Source: Acidihalobacter_A sp037381185 (GTDB lineage: Bacteria; Pseudomonadota; Gammaproteobacteria; DSM-5130; Acidihalobacteraceae). From it: DNA of 64,000 nucleotides. The DNA is taken from positions 1 through 64,000 of the forward strand of contig NZ_JARRQY010000011.1 of assembly GCF_037381185.1 (NCBI RefSeq), in the 5' to 3' direction. The translations under genes and the position numbers were made by a program. Below are positions 37,075 to 47,991 of the stretch, piece after piece. The number at the start of each line of letters is the position of its first letter. The stretch's first letter is position 1. Under the pieces are notes generated by a model. That model had not been told where the DNA came from. It was given only the letters and a program-made list of their open reading frames with translations, and did no database searches.

Positions 37075-38154
37075 ATGCTGCTGGAACTTGCCGGAGAGAA
37101 TCTACGTAATCTTAGTTCCTTCTCGATCTCCCCCGGGAAAGGATTGAATATCGTTGTCGGCGGCAATGCGGCCGGCAAGACTAGCCTGCTGGAAGCGATA
37201 TACATACTCTCCTTGGGACGCACTTTTCGCACTACGCGGTTGGACGAAGCGGTACGCTCGGGTAGCGGCGAGGCTTGGGTGCGGGGGAAAGTAAGCGAAC
37301 GTGGGGCTGTGCAGACGACGAGGCTCGGTATCGCACGTAGCAAGGGGCAGACGCTTTGCCGTATCGATGGCCGAAACGTCAGTAGCGCAGCCGAACTTGC
37401 CATGCGCCTGCCGGTGCAGATTCTTCACCCAGACTCTCATCGATTACTCAGCGGCAGCCCTGCCCACCGGAGGGCTTTCATAGATTGGGGCTGTTTCTAT
37501 CAGGATTCCCGTTTTTTCTCTGCTTGGAGTCGATTTCGCAGAGTTCTAAGTCAGCGCAACGCAGCGCTGAAGCAGAGAGCCGACGTACGCGTGTTGTCCG
37601 GCATTGAGGCCGAGTTCTGTCTTGCTTCCGAACAGATTGATGCGTTGCGTAAGAACTATATCGACGGGTTGTGCACCAGCTTGCGGCATATGAACTCGTT
37701 GTGGCCCAGCGATTCGCAGTGGGAATTGGAGTATCGCAGGGGCTGGAGCGAAGACCGGACCTTGGCCGAGGTTCTCGTTTCGGAACGGGAGCAGGCGCGC
37801 CGCGTCGGGCATTCTCTGGCTGGCCCGCAGCGTGCGGATCTGATCGTCAAGTCCGACGAAGAGCGGGTGGCCAGAATGTTTTCCCGCGGGCAACTCAAAC
37901 GCGCTGCTGCTGCGTTATTGCTTTCCCAGGTTCTGGCTTTTGAACTCGCCACGGATCGGGACGTGCTCATGCTGGTCGATGATCTACCGTCCGAGTTGGA
38001 TGCAGAGGCCCGGGAAGTGCTGCTTACGACATTGGTGGAGCGTCAGCGGCAGTGTTTCGTGACGGCGCTTTCGCCGAAGGATTTGAACGCGCAGATGATC
38101 CCGGAACACCGGATGTTTCACGTGGAACATGGTCGATTGAGCGAACTGGTATAA
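37075..38154 (+). CDS. recF: DNA repair protein RecF
   Basis: RecF is an SMC-like ATPase that helps load RecA at gaps. The 359-aa protein has a Walker A GGNAAGKTSLLEAI near residue 28, the signature LAGPQRADL near residue 243 and a Walker B VLMLVDDLPSELD near the end. The 3' end contains a parS sequence. It lies between dnaN and gyrB, 26 bp before gyrB. Confidence 0.96.
   Translation: MLLELAGENLRNLSSFSISPGKGLNIVVGGNAAGKTSLLEAIYILSLGRTFRTTRLDEAVRSGSGEAWVRGKVSERGAVQTTRLGIARSKGQTLCRIDGRNVSSAAELAMRLPVQILHPDSHRLLSGSPAHRRAFIDWGCFYQDSRFFSAWSRFRRVLSQRNAALKQRADVRVLSGIEAEFCLASEQIDALRKNYIDGLCTSLRHMNSLWPSDSQWELEYRRGWSEDRTLAEVLVSEREQARRVGHSLAGPQRADLIVKSDEERVARMFSRGQLKRAAAALLLSQVLAFELATDRDVLMLVDDLPSELDAEAREVLLTTLVERQRQCFVTALSPKDLNAQMIPEHRMFHVEHGRLSELV
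38114..38129. promoter_or_regulatory. parS partition site
   Basis: TGTTTCACGTGGAACA matches the ParB-binding parS consensus, with one position breaking perfect symmetry. It is inside the 3' end of recF, about 2.4 kb from oriC, as expected for an origin-proximal site served by the ParAB encoded here. I saw no second perfect copy in the window. Confidence 0.8.
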
Positions 38155-38180
38155 TCGATCGGTCAATCAAGAGGAATCTC

Positions 38181-40583
<2,403 letters not shown>

Positions 40584-40713
40584 CGGGCTGTTCTCCTGTG
40601 TGGATTTAAGCCGCAGGGTGTGGCCGTTCCAAATAGAGTCGGTCCTCAGGTGGAATGGCGCGTCGACTTTCGGGTTTGGTATCCGTTTGTCGGCCTTGCC
40701 TACGCGCCATCCC

Positions 40714-41061
40714 GTGTTGGGTCTCGAGGGATGGTATGACCCGTGCGCCTGCGCGGCTCTGGGACAGGCCGAAGGCGCGCTGCGTCTGGGCTTGGGTAAC
40801 CTGTTTGCCGTGGCGGAGAACTATCCCGAACTCAAGGCCGATCAGAACTTTCAGCATCTGCAGCAGCGCATCAGCGGCCTGGAAAACGCGATTGCCGACC
40901 GCCGCGAGTTCTACAACGAAAGCGTGAACAACAACAACGTGCGGATCGAACAGTTTCCCGATGTTTTTGTGGCGCGGATGTTCAACTTCAAGTCCTTCGA
41001 GCTGCTTGAATTCAGTGAAGAGGAAACCCGCGACGTGAACCTCAAGCAACTATTCGGCTGA
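40714..41061 (+). pseudogene. LemA family protein, 5'-truncated remnant
   Basis: From about 40753 the frame reads GQAEGALRLGLGNLFAVAENYPELKADQNFQHLQ, then AIADRREFYNESVNNNNVRIEQFP, the second half of a LemA protein. The N-terminal membrane helix and the YN.LV..RN segment of the family are absent, and the 170 bp between gyrB and this point contain no match or good start. About 85 residues seem to be lost. The remaining part is well conserved, so the deletion may be recent, or an unannotated start could give a soluble short form. The next gene encodes the usual LemA neighbour. Confidence 0.65.
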
Positions 41062-41083
41062 GCGAATCCCGTTTCCGACGGTC

Positions 41084-41995
41084 GTGAAGCTGTTCAGCGT
41101 CCAATATTGGAATGTCCTGCCGGACAATACGTTCTGGACATGGTGCGCGCTCGCGTTGGCAACTGGCGGAGGTGGTTTGTACTGGTTCCTGCGCAGTGTG
41201 TTGCGGGCCCGGGTAATCAGCGATGTGCCGACTTCGCGTATCCGCTCTGCACCGCAGGGGTATATCGAACTGATCGGTACCGGGCGCGCCTTGCAGGGGC
41301 CCCCGATCGTCTCCCCTCTCAGCGGGCAGCGCTGTCTGTGGTACAGCTATCAAATAGAAGAGAGGAAATCTTACGGTAACTCCGGCGAACGTGGCTGGAA
41401 AATCATCGAACGTGCCACGAGCGATGGGCTCTTTTCCATCGAGGACGGAACCGGAATCTGCATCATCGATCCGGAAGGCGCTCAAGTCATCCCGCACGTC
41501 GACAGGCGTTGGTACGGCAATAGCCGTGAGCCTCTGACCGGTTTGCACGTCTTTAGCCGCGGTCGTTACCGCTTCCGTGAACAGCGCCTGGAGCAGGACT
41601 GGCCGCTGTACGCCATCGGCGAATTTTGCACGCTGGGCATCCCGATTCCCGACAATGGTGCGGAAAGCGCAGCGTTGCTGCGCGACCTCAAGCGCGATCC
41701 CCAACGCATGAAAGCCTTCGATCGTAACGCTGATGGTCAGATCGATGAGCAAGAATGGGAGTTGGCACGCTATTGGGCCAAGCGCGAGGTCCAGCGTCGC
41801 GCGATGGAGGAGCCGCCGCCGGAGGCACACAGCCTGCTGTCGAGGGGCAATGGCGCATACGTTTATATTCTCTCGGGCAAGTCCGAGGAGGAACTGGTAC
41901 GCGGCTACCGTTGGCATGCGCTTGCCGGCCTCGTGGCGTTATTGGCGGGCTTGCCTATGGCCATCTGGATGCTGCTCGCCCGCTTTGCCGCGTGA
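41084..41995 (+). CDS. GIDE-domain membrane protein with EF-hand loop
   Basis: The 303-aa protein has a membrane segment at about 17-38, a GIDE-type domain (GTGRALQGPPIVSPLSGQRCLWYSY, residues 65-90), and a final hydrophobic helix at about 281-300. Between them lies DRNADGQIDEQE (213-224), a canonical EF-hand calcium loop. GIDE proteins are related to mitochondrial MUL1-type ligases and in bacteria are often encoded next to LemA. Their role is unclear and probably concerns the envelope. The neighbouring lemA is truncated here. The start is GTG 41084. Confidence 0.75.
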   Translation: MKLFSVQYWNVLPDNTFWTWCALALATGGGGLYWFLRSVLRARVISDVPTSRIRSAPQGYIELIGTGRALQGPPIVSPLSGQRCLWYSYQIEERKSYGNSGERGWKIIERATSDGLFSIEDGTGICIIDPEGAQVIPHVDRRWYGNSREPLTGLHVFSRGRYRFREQRLEQDWPLYAIGEFCTLGIPIPDNGAESAALLRDLKRDPQRMKAFDRNADGQIDEQEWELARYWAKREVQRRAMEEPPPEAHSLLSRGNGAYVYILSGKSEEELVRGYRWHALAGLVALLAGLPMAIWMLLARFAA

Positions 41996-42032
41996 TAATC
42001 TAGGCGGTCCAATCCGACTGAGTGTGGATCAC

Positions 42033-44075
42033 ATGGCCGCCAATCCCCTGTTCGAATCCTCGTCGCACCCGCTGTTTGCCCAAATCCGTCCGGAGCACGT
42101 CGAACCCGCGGTCGACGCGGTGCTGGCCGCCAACCGCAAGGCGATCGCGGGCCTGTTGGACGGCGACGAAGCGCGGACCTGGGATACCTTCGTCGAGCCT
42201 CTGGTCGAACTCGACGAACATCTCGACCGTATATGGGCCCCGGTCCGCCATCTGAATGCGGTGGCCAACAGTCCGGCGCTGCGCACGGCTTATAATGCGT
42301 GTCTGCCGAAGCTGTCTGCCTACCACACCGAACTTGGACACAACGTTCGGCTATACGAGGCCTGGCGCGAATTGGCGGAGAGCAGCGAATACGGCAACCT
42401 GGAAATCGCGCAGCGCAAGGTGGTCGACGACACGCTGCGCGATTTCCGCCTTGGCGGAGTCGCTCTGCCGGCAGAGAAGAAGAAGCGTTTTGCCGCCATC
42501 CAGGAGGAGCTGTCAACGCTGCAGTCGCGTTTCGAGGAAAATCTGCTCGACGCCACGCACGCATGGCATCTCGATCTCGATGACGCTGCGTTGCTCGACG
42601 GTTTGCCGCCCTCTGGCCTGGCTCTGGCCGAACAGGCGGCGCAGGAAGCGGGGCGGAAGGGTTACCGCGTCACGCTCGACTTCCCGTCCTACTATGGCGT
42701 GATGAGCCACTGCCGCGACCGTTCGTTGCGTGAACAGGTGTATACGGCGTATTCGACGCGTGCATCCGAACAGGGGCCGCATGCCGGACGCTGGGACAAC
42801 GGCAAGGTGATGCACGATATTCTCCGCCTGCGACGAGAGGCCGCCGAACTGCTCGGGTTCGCGAGTTATGCGCAGGAATCCCTAGCCACGAAAATGGCCG
42901 AGTCGCCAGAGCAAGTCATTGATTTTCTTTTTGATCTTTCAAAAAAGGCGAGACCAGCCGCCGAATCCGAGCTAGCTGAACTGCGTGAATACGCGGCCGG
43001 GGAACTCGGCCTCGAGGAGCTGCAGGCCTGGGACATGGCCTACGCCGGCGAGCGCCTTCGCGAACATCGCTTCGCGCTGCAGCAGGAGCAGCTCAAGCCC
43101 TATTTCCCTGCCGACAGCGTACTCGGGGGGCTGTTCGGCCTCACCGAAAAGCTGTTCGACGTACGTATCGTTCCGGGCCCCGCTGTGGAGACCTGGCACA
43201 AGGACGTTCGCTTTTACGAAATTCGCGATCCCGACGGCGGGCTGCGGGCGCAGTTCTACCTGGATCTCTATGCGCGCCAGCATAAGCGCGGCGGTGCGTG
43301 GATGGACGAGTGCGTGACGCGTCATCGGCATGCCGACACGCTGCGCTATCCAATCGCCTTCATGACCTGCAACTCGACTCCCCCGCTGGGCGACGAACCT
43401 GCCTTGTTCACCCACGACGAGGTGATCACGCTGTTCCACGAGTTCGGTCATGGCCTGCACCACATGCTGACGCGTATCGACTATCCGGCGGTCGCGGGTA
43501 TCAACGGTGTCGAGTGGGATGCGGTGGAACTGCCCAGCCAGTTCATGGAGAACTGGTGCTGGACACGCGAGACGCTGGACATGTTCGCGCGCCACTACAG
43601 AACCGGGGAGACGCTGCCGGAGGACATGCTCGACGCATTGCTGGCGAGCCGCGACTTCCAGGCCGGCATGCAGATGCTCAGGCAGATCGAGTTCTCCGTA
43701 TTCGACATGCGTCTGCACCAGGAATACGATTCGTCGCTGCCGACCGATATCCAGGCCTTGTTGGACGAAGTGCGTGAGGCGGTAGCGGTGGTGCGGCCGC
43801 CGGCCTTCAATCGTTTCCAGCACAGCTTCGCGCACATCTTCGGCGGCGGTTATGCGGCCGGCTACTACAGCTACAAGTGGGCCGAGGTCCTCTCCGCCGA
43901 CGCGTTTGCGCGCTTCGAAGAGGAAGGCCTGTTCAATGTCGAGATCGGGCGCGCCTTCCTGCACAGCATTCTCGAGCGCGGCGGCTCGCAGCCTGCGGCC
44001 GAGCTGTTCCGCGAATTTCGCGGTCGCGAGCCCAGTGTCGACGCCCTGCTCAGACATCACGGAATCGCCGCATGA
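42033..44075 (+). CDS. prlC: Oligopeptidase A
   Basis: PrlC is a cytosolic M3 zinc peptidase that degrades signal peptides and short peptides. From ATG 42033 it has 680 aa, like E. coli (680). The zinc site HEFGH lies at residues 469-473, and the surrounding region EVITLFHEFGHGLHHML and the C-terminal FAHIFGGGYAAGYYSYKWAE are family hallmarks. The frame extends upstream over the previous gene, but homology begins at MAANPLFE. It overlaps xthA by 4 bp. Confidence 0.96.
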   Translation: MAANPLFESSSHPLFAQIRPEHVEPAVDAVLAANRKAIAGLLDGDEARTWDTFVEPLVELDEHLDRIWAPVRHLNAVANSPALRTAYNACLPKLSAYHTELGHNVRLYEAWRELAESSEYGNLEIAQRKVVDDTLRDFRLGGVALPAEKKKRFAAIQEELSTLQSRFEENLLDATHAWHLDLDDAALLDGLPPSGLALAEQAAQEAGRKGYRVTLDFPSYYGVMSHCRDRSLREQVYTAYSTRASEQGPHAGRWDNGKVMHDILRLRREAAELLGFASYAQESLATKMAESPEQVIDFLFDLSKKARPAAESELAELREYAAGELGLEELQAWDMAYAGERLREHRFALQQEQLKPYFPADSVLGGLFGLTEKLFDVRIVPGPAVETWHKDVRFYEIRDPDGGLRAQFYLDLYARQHKRGGAWMDECVTRHRHADTLRYPIAFMTCNSTPPLGDEPALFTHDEVITLFHEFGHGLHHMLTRIDYPAVAGINGVEWDAVELPSQFMENWCWTRETLDMFARHYRTGETLPEDMLDALLASRDFQAGMQMLRQIEFSVFDMRLHQEYDSSLPTDIQALLDEVREAVAVVRPPAFNRFQHSFAHIFGGGYAAGYYSYKWAEVLSADAFARFEEEGLFNVEIGRAFLHSILERGGSQPAAELFREFRGREPSVDALLRHHGIAA

Positions 44076-44839
44076 AGATCGCTTCCTGGAACGTCAACTC
44101 TCTCAAGGTGCGCCTGCCGCAGGTTCTGGATTGGCTGCGGGCGCAGGAACCCGACGTCCTGGCGCTGCAGGAAACCAAGCTGACGGACGAGAATTTTCCT
44201 GCCGCCGAAATCCAGGCGCTGGGTTATCACGTCGCGTTTTCCGGTCAGAAGACCTACAACGGCGTGGCGCTGATCAGCCGCGAACCGCTGGAAGACGTCG
44301 TCACCGACGTGCCGGGCCTGGACGATCCGCAGCGGCGCATTCTCGGCGCAACCGTCGGCGGCGTACGTGTTCTGGATCTGTACGTGGTCAACGGCCAGGA
44401 GGTGGGCTCGGAAAAGTTCGCCTACAAGCTGGACTGGCTGGAGAAGGTGACCGCCTATGTGCGCGAGGATCTGGTGCGGCATCCGCGGTATGTCGTGTTG
44501 GGCGACTTCAACATCGCCCCGGATGACCGCGACGTCCACGATCCGCAGGCTTGGCACGAGCGCATTCTGTGTTCCACGCCCGAGCGCGACGCGTTGAGGA
44601 AGCTGTTGGATCTGGGCTTCAAGGACAGCTTCAGGCTTTTCGAGCAGCCGCCGGAGAGTTTCTCGTGGTGGGACTACCGGGCCGCCGGCTTCAGGCGCAA
44701 TCTGGGCCTGCGTATCGACCTGGTGCTCGCCAGCGACGCGCTGGCCGCCAAGTGCACCGCCTCGACCGTGGATGTCGAGCCGCGCAGGTTGGAACGGCCG
44801 TCCGATCATGCCCCCGCAGTGGCGGAATTCGAGGCATGA
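44072..44839 (+). CDS. xthA: Exodeoxyribonuclease III
   Basis: This AP endonuclease/3' exonuclease acts in base-excision repair. The 255-aa protein has the metal-binding E34 (LALQETK), the GDFNIAP motif near residue 150 and the SDHAP end near residue 248. WNVNSL at residues 6-11 is also typical. The ATG overlaps the prlC stop and the TGA overlaps the ubiD start, so three unrelated enzymes are translationally chained. Confidence 0.95.
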   Translation: MKIASWNVNSLKVRLPQVLDWLRAQEPDVLALQETKLTDENFPAAEIQALGYHVAFSGQKTYNGVALISREPLEDVVTDVPGLDDPQRRILGATVGGVRVLDLYVVNGQEVGSEKFAYKLDWLEKVTAYVREDLVRHPRYVVLGDFNIAPDDRDVHDPQAWHERILCSTPERDALRKLLDLGFKDSFRLFEQPPESFSWWDYRAAGFRRNLGLRIDLVLASDALAAKCTASTVDVEPRRLERPSDHAPAVAEFEA

Positions 44840-46305
44840 AGTATCGTGACCTGCGCGACTTCATCCGCCTGCTGGAAGAGCAGGGCGAACTCAAGCGCAT
44901 AGACGCCGAAGTCGATCCGCATCTGGAAATGACCGAGATCTGTGACCGCACGCTGCGCGCGGGCGGTCCGGCGCTGCTGTTCGAACGCCCGAAGGGGTAT
45001 GAGGTACCGGTACTGGGCAATCTGTTCGGCACCCCCCGTCGCGTCGCCCTGGGTATGGGGGAAGAATCCGTCGAAGCCTTGCGCGAAGTAGGGCGGCTGC
45101 TGGCCTTTCTCAAGGAACCGGATCCGCCGAAAGGCATGAAAGAAGCCTGGAAAAGCCTGCCGATCTTCAAGAAGGTGCTGGACATGGCGCCGAAGACGGT
45201 GCGTAGCGCCCCTTGCCAGGAGACCGTGCTGGAAGGCGACGATATCGACCTGGGCCGCTACCCGGTGCAGACCTGCTGGCCCGGTGATGCCGGGCCGCTG
45301 ATCACCTGGGGCCTGGTGATCACCCGCGGGCCGCACAAGGAACGCCAGAACATGGGCATCTACCGCCAGCAGGTGATCGGCCGCAACAAGGTCATCATGC
45401 GCTGGCTCTCGCACCGCGGCGGCGCCCTGGACTACCGTGACTGGCAGGCGGAGCACCCCGGCGAACCGTTTCCGGTGGCCGTCGCCCTCGGCGCCGATCC
45501 GGCGACCATTCTCGGTGCGGTGACGCCGGTGCCCGATTCGCTATCCGAACATGCCTTTGCCGGGCTGCTGCGCGGCTCGCGCACGGAACTGATCAAGGCG
45601 ATCGGCTCCGATCTGCTGGTGCCCGCGTCGGCGGAAATCGTGCTCGAAGGGCATCTGACACCGGGCGAGATGGCCGACGAAGGCCCGTTCGGCGACCACA
45701 CCGGCTATTACAACGAAGTGGACCGCTTTCCGGTATTTACCGTCGAGCGGATCACCCAGCGCCGCGAGCCGATCTACCACAGTACCTACACCGGGCGTCC
45801 GCCGGATGAACCCGCAGTCCTGGGTGTGGCGCTGAACGAGGTGTTCGTGCCGCTGCTGCAGAAGCAGTTCCCGGAGATCGTCGACTTCTATCTGCCTCCG
45901 GAGGGCTGCTCGTATAGACTCGCGGTCGTGAGCATGCGCAAGCAGTACGCCGGACATGCCAAGCGCGTGATGATGGGCGTGTGGAGCTTTCTGCGCCAGT
46001 TCATGTACACCAAGTTCGTGATCGTGGTCGACGAGGACGTGAACACGCGTTCCTGGGAGGACGTGATCTGGGCGATCACCACGCGCATGGATCCGGTCCG
46101 CGATACGGTCATGGTCGAAAATACGCCGATCGACTACCTGGATTTTGCCTCGCCGGTTTCGGGGCTTGGGTCCAAGATGGGATTGGACGCGACCAATAAG
46201 TGGCCGGGCGAGACCACGCGTGAATGGGGGCGGCCAATCGTCATGGATCCAGAGGTCAAACAGCGCGTCGACGAGATCTGGCAATCCCTGGGTATCGACC
46301 GCTGA
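44836..46305 (+). CDS. ubiD: UbiD family decarboxylase
   Basis: UbiD removes the carboxyl group of 3-octaprenyl-4-hydroxybenzoate in ubiquinone synthesis using prenylated FMN. The 489-aa protein has LRDFIRLLEEQGELKRID at the start, NMGIYRQQVIGRNKVIMRWLSHRGGA near residue 175 and the ERITQRREPIYHSTYTGRPPDEPA region holding active-site acids. E. coli UbiD has 497 aa. It overlaps xthA by 4 bp. The prenyl-FMN synthase UbiX is not in the window. Confidence 0.95.
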   Translation: MKYRDLRDFIRLLEEQGELKRIDAEVDPHLEMTEICDRTLRAGGPALLFERPKGYEVPVLGNLFGTPRRVALGMGEESVEALREVGRLLAFLKEPDPPKGMKEAWKSLPIFKKVLDMAPKTVRSAPCQETVLEGDDIDLGRYPVQTCWPGDAGPLITWGLVITRGPHKERQNMGIYRQQVIGRNKVIMRWLSHRGGALDYRDWQAEHPGEPFPVAVALGADPATILGAVTPVPDSLSEHAFAGLLRGSRTELIKAIGSDLLVPASAEIVLEGHLTPGEMADEGPFGDHTGYYNEVDRFPVFTVERITQRREPIYHSTYTGRPPDEPAVLGVALNEVFVPLLQKQFPEIVDFYLPPEGCSYRLAVVSMRKQYAGHAKRVMMGVWSFLRQFMYTKFVIVVDEDVNTRSWEDVIWAITTRMDPVRDTVMVENTPIDYLDFASPVSGLGSKMGLDATNKWPGETTREWGRPIVMDPEVKQRVDEIWQSLGIDR

Positions 46306-46370
46306 GCTGTGGCCCGCATCGCCTCAGACACGTATTAAGAATCCAAACTCCAACAATCAAGACTTCGACT

Positions 46371-46520
46371 ATGTTGAAACAACTCGGATTGACGCTCGCC
46401 GGCGTGTGGCTGCTGGCGACCGGACTGATCGATCTGCTGCATGTCCGCTTCGAGTACCGTGATCTGGTGATGGCCGGTCTGGCGGTGATTGCGGGATTGC
46501 TGTTGATCGTGCAGCGCTAA
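46371..46520 (+). CDS. Small two-helix membrane protein
   Basis: A 49-aa frame from ATG 46371 (MLKQLGLTLAGVWLLATGLI) has two hydrophobic stretches with a short turn LLHVRFEYRD between them, ending AGLLLIVQR. It looks like a short inner-membrane protein and resembles small conserved proteins often left unannotated. No family name can be given. Confidence 0.55.
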   Translation: MLKQLGLTLAGVWLLATGLIDLLHVRFEYRDLVMAGLAVIAGLLLIVQR

Positions 46521-46611
46521 GCTACGCGGGGCTAAGTACCGTTCGTCCGGCAATGGATGCGGATCGTCGGTAGTTGTCTCCTCTGCGCGAGTTCTCATCA
46601 CTTATGCTGCC

Positions 46612-46702
46612 GATCCACGTGAAAACGGCAAACCCGTCGAAAGGCGGGGACGCAAAGCCAAGGGTCTAAAGTCCTTTGGGACCATGACAGCCGGTTGCCA
46701 CC
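46612..46702 (+). ncRNA. Cyclic di-GMP-I riboswitch (GEMM)
   Basis: The sequence contains the invariant GEMM-I pieces in order: GGCAAACC at 46627-46634, a CCCGUC-GAAA-GGCGGG hairpin with GNRA tetraloop (46633-46648), GACGCAAAGCC at 46649-46659, the tetraloop-receptor-like GGGTCTAAAG arm and a closing GCCGGTTGCC. The G before GGCAAA-type core is consistent with c-di-GMP rather than cGAMP recognition. It lies 34 bp upstream of a small secreted-peptide ORF, whose expression it should control. The expression platform is not obvious. Confidence 0.85.
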
Positions 46703-46735
46703 AGGTGTTGCGCGGCACGCGATACCGCAGAGGGT

Positions 46736-46861
46736 ATGACGATGATGAGTATTAGAAGCGTAGTCGCCGCACTCGCGGTCATGGCCGCATCTGTTGCCGC
46801 TCACGGCGAACCGGCGGGGGACAGTGGTTCTCTCGCAGACAGCCTTACCTGGACGTCGTAG
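46736..46861 (+). CDS. Short signal-peptide ORF under the c-di-GMP riboswitch
   Basis: From ATG 46736 a 41-aa frame begins MTMMSIRSVVAALAVMAASV with a likely signal peptide (cleavage near AAHG-EP) and stops at 46861 after a short polar part. It is the first frame after the riboswitch, so it is the candidate regulated gene. After the stop, sequence to about 47064 looks like coding in other frames, suggesting a longer secreted protein that was broken, although I recognise no homologue. Confidence 0.45.
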   Translation: MTMMSIRSVVAALAVMAASVAAHGEPAGDSGSLADSLTWTS

Positions 46862-47050
46862 CGCTGTCGATGCAGGCGATACAGGAATCTCCTCGACAAT
46901 CATCCCGCCATTTGTTCTCGCCCGTCGAGCGAAAGCCGACGGCACGGATGGGCCTGTATCTTGGTCGTGCCTATACGCCACCGCGTTCCGTGGTCGGTTG
47001 GGAAAGCCGACAGGACATCGCCTCGCGCGTGTGCTACGGGGTCTATCTGG
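46862..47050. other. Possible decayed 3' part of the riboswitch-controlled gene
   Basis: A frame from ATG 46870 to 47064 (64 aa, with LGRAYTPPRSVVGWESRQD and VCYGVYLVNRF) runs here in a different frame from the signal-peptide ORF. It could be the remainder of that gene after a frameshift. No domain is recognisable, so this is tentative. Confidence 0.25.
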
Positions 47051-47972
47051 TCAATCGGTTTTGAGCGTCCTGCGCCCTACGACATCAGGTCGGTTGGTGA
47101 GATAGACGCCACCGATAACCAGCATCGCGCCGAGGGCGAGCGGCCAGCCCACCGTTTCATCCAGGAAATGATGTCCCAGTAGAATCGCGCTTACGGGAAC
47201 GAAATTGATGAACACGCTGGCCCGTATTGCGCCGATGCGCTGAATGCCTTTGTAGTACACACGAATCCGATCACCGTTCCGCCAAGCCCCAGGTAGAGCA
47301 GACTGCTCCACTCCAGTAATCCGTAGCCGGTCCAATGTACCTCAGTTCCCTGCGTCCATACCGGTAAGGCCAGCATCAGCATCCCGACGGTAGACGCGTA
47401 GGTGACCGACACCAGTGGTGACAGGCCAATCAGCACGCGTTTGCCGACCAGCGAGTAGGCGACCCAGCTAACACGCACATGACGATGTCCAGTCGTCCGG
47501 CACCGAGGCCGCCTTCCAGCAGCCCAAGCGGCTGACCGTTGGAAATGACGATCAGCGCGCCGATCAGCGACAAGACGATGCCGAATATCCGTAAAATGCC
47601 TCCGCGCTCGCCGAACAGGATCATCGACAGCGAGGCGATTACCGCCGCTGCCTGACCGGCGTCTACGGTCTCCAGCCCACGAAAGAAGAAAACGTTCTAG
47701 GCGAATACTCCGGTCAGCCCGAGCAGGATCACGGAAACGCTCTGCCTGGCGTCAAGCCGGGGGATGCGCCGCTCGTTGGACAGGGTCAGAAGCCACAGAC
47801 AGACCGACGCGATGGCGAAGCGCAGGAACGCAGCACTGTACGGGTCCACGCTGGTGCCGATGAGGCGGCCGGCGATGAACGTGCCGCCCCATAGCGTGGC
47901 CATGCCAAGCAGCATGATATAGGTCGGAAACATGGGATCAGCAATGTCCTTGTTGGCCAGGCTGGCCTTCAC
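47051..47972 (-). pseudogene. EamA-family (DMT) permease, decayed
   Basis: Pieces of one ten-helix drug/metabolite exporter lie in order on the minus strand. The N-terminal part from ATG 47972 (MLLGMATLWGGTFIAGRLIG) ends at an in-frame TAG at 47699-47697 where relatives have a Tyr codon (VFA-stop-NVFFFRGLE). After that the frame continues to MCVLAG near 47470, where a one-base shift moves into SWVAYSLVGKRVL. A second shift near 47250 moves into YYKGIQRIGAIRASVFINFVP and GGVYLTNRP. One nonsense and two frameshift lesions make it non-functional. Confidence 0.85.
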
Positions 47973-47991
47973 GGCTTGGGGCAGATACTCT

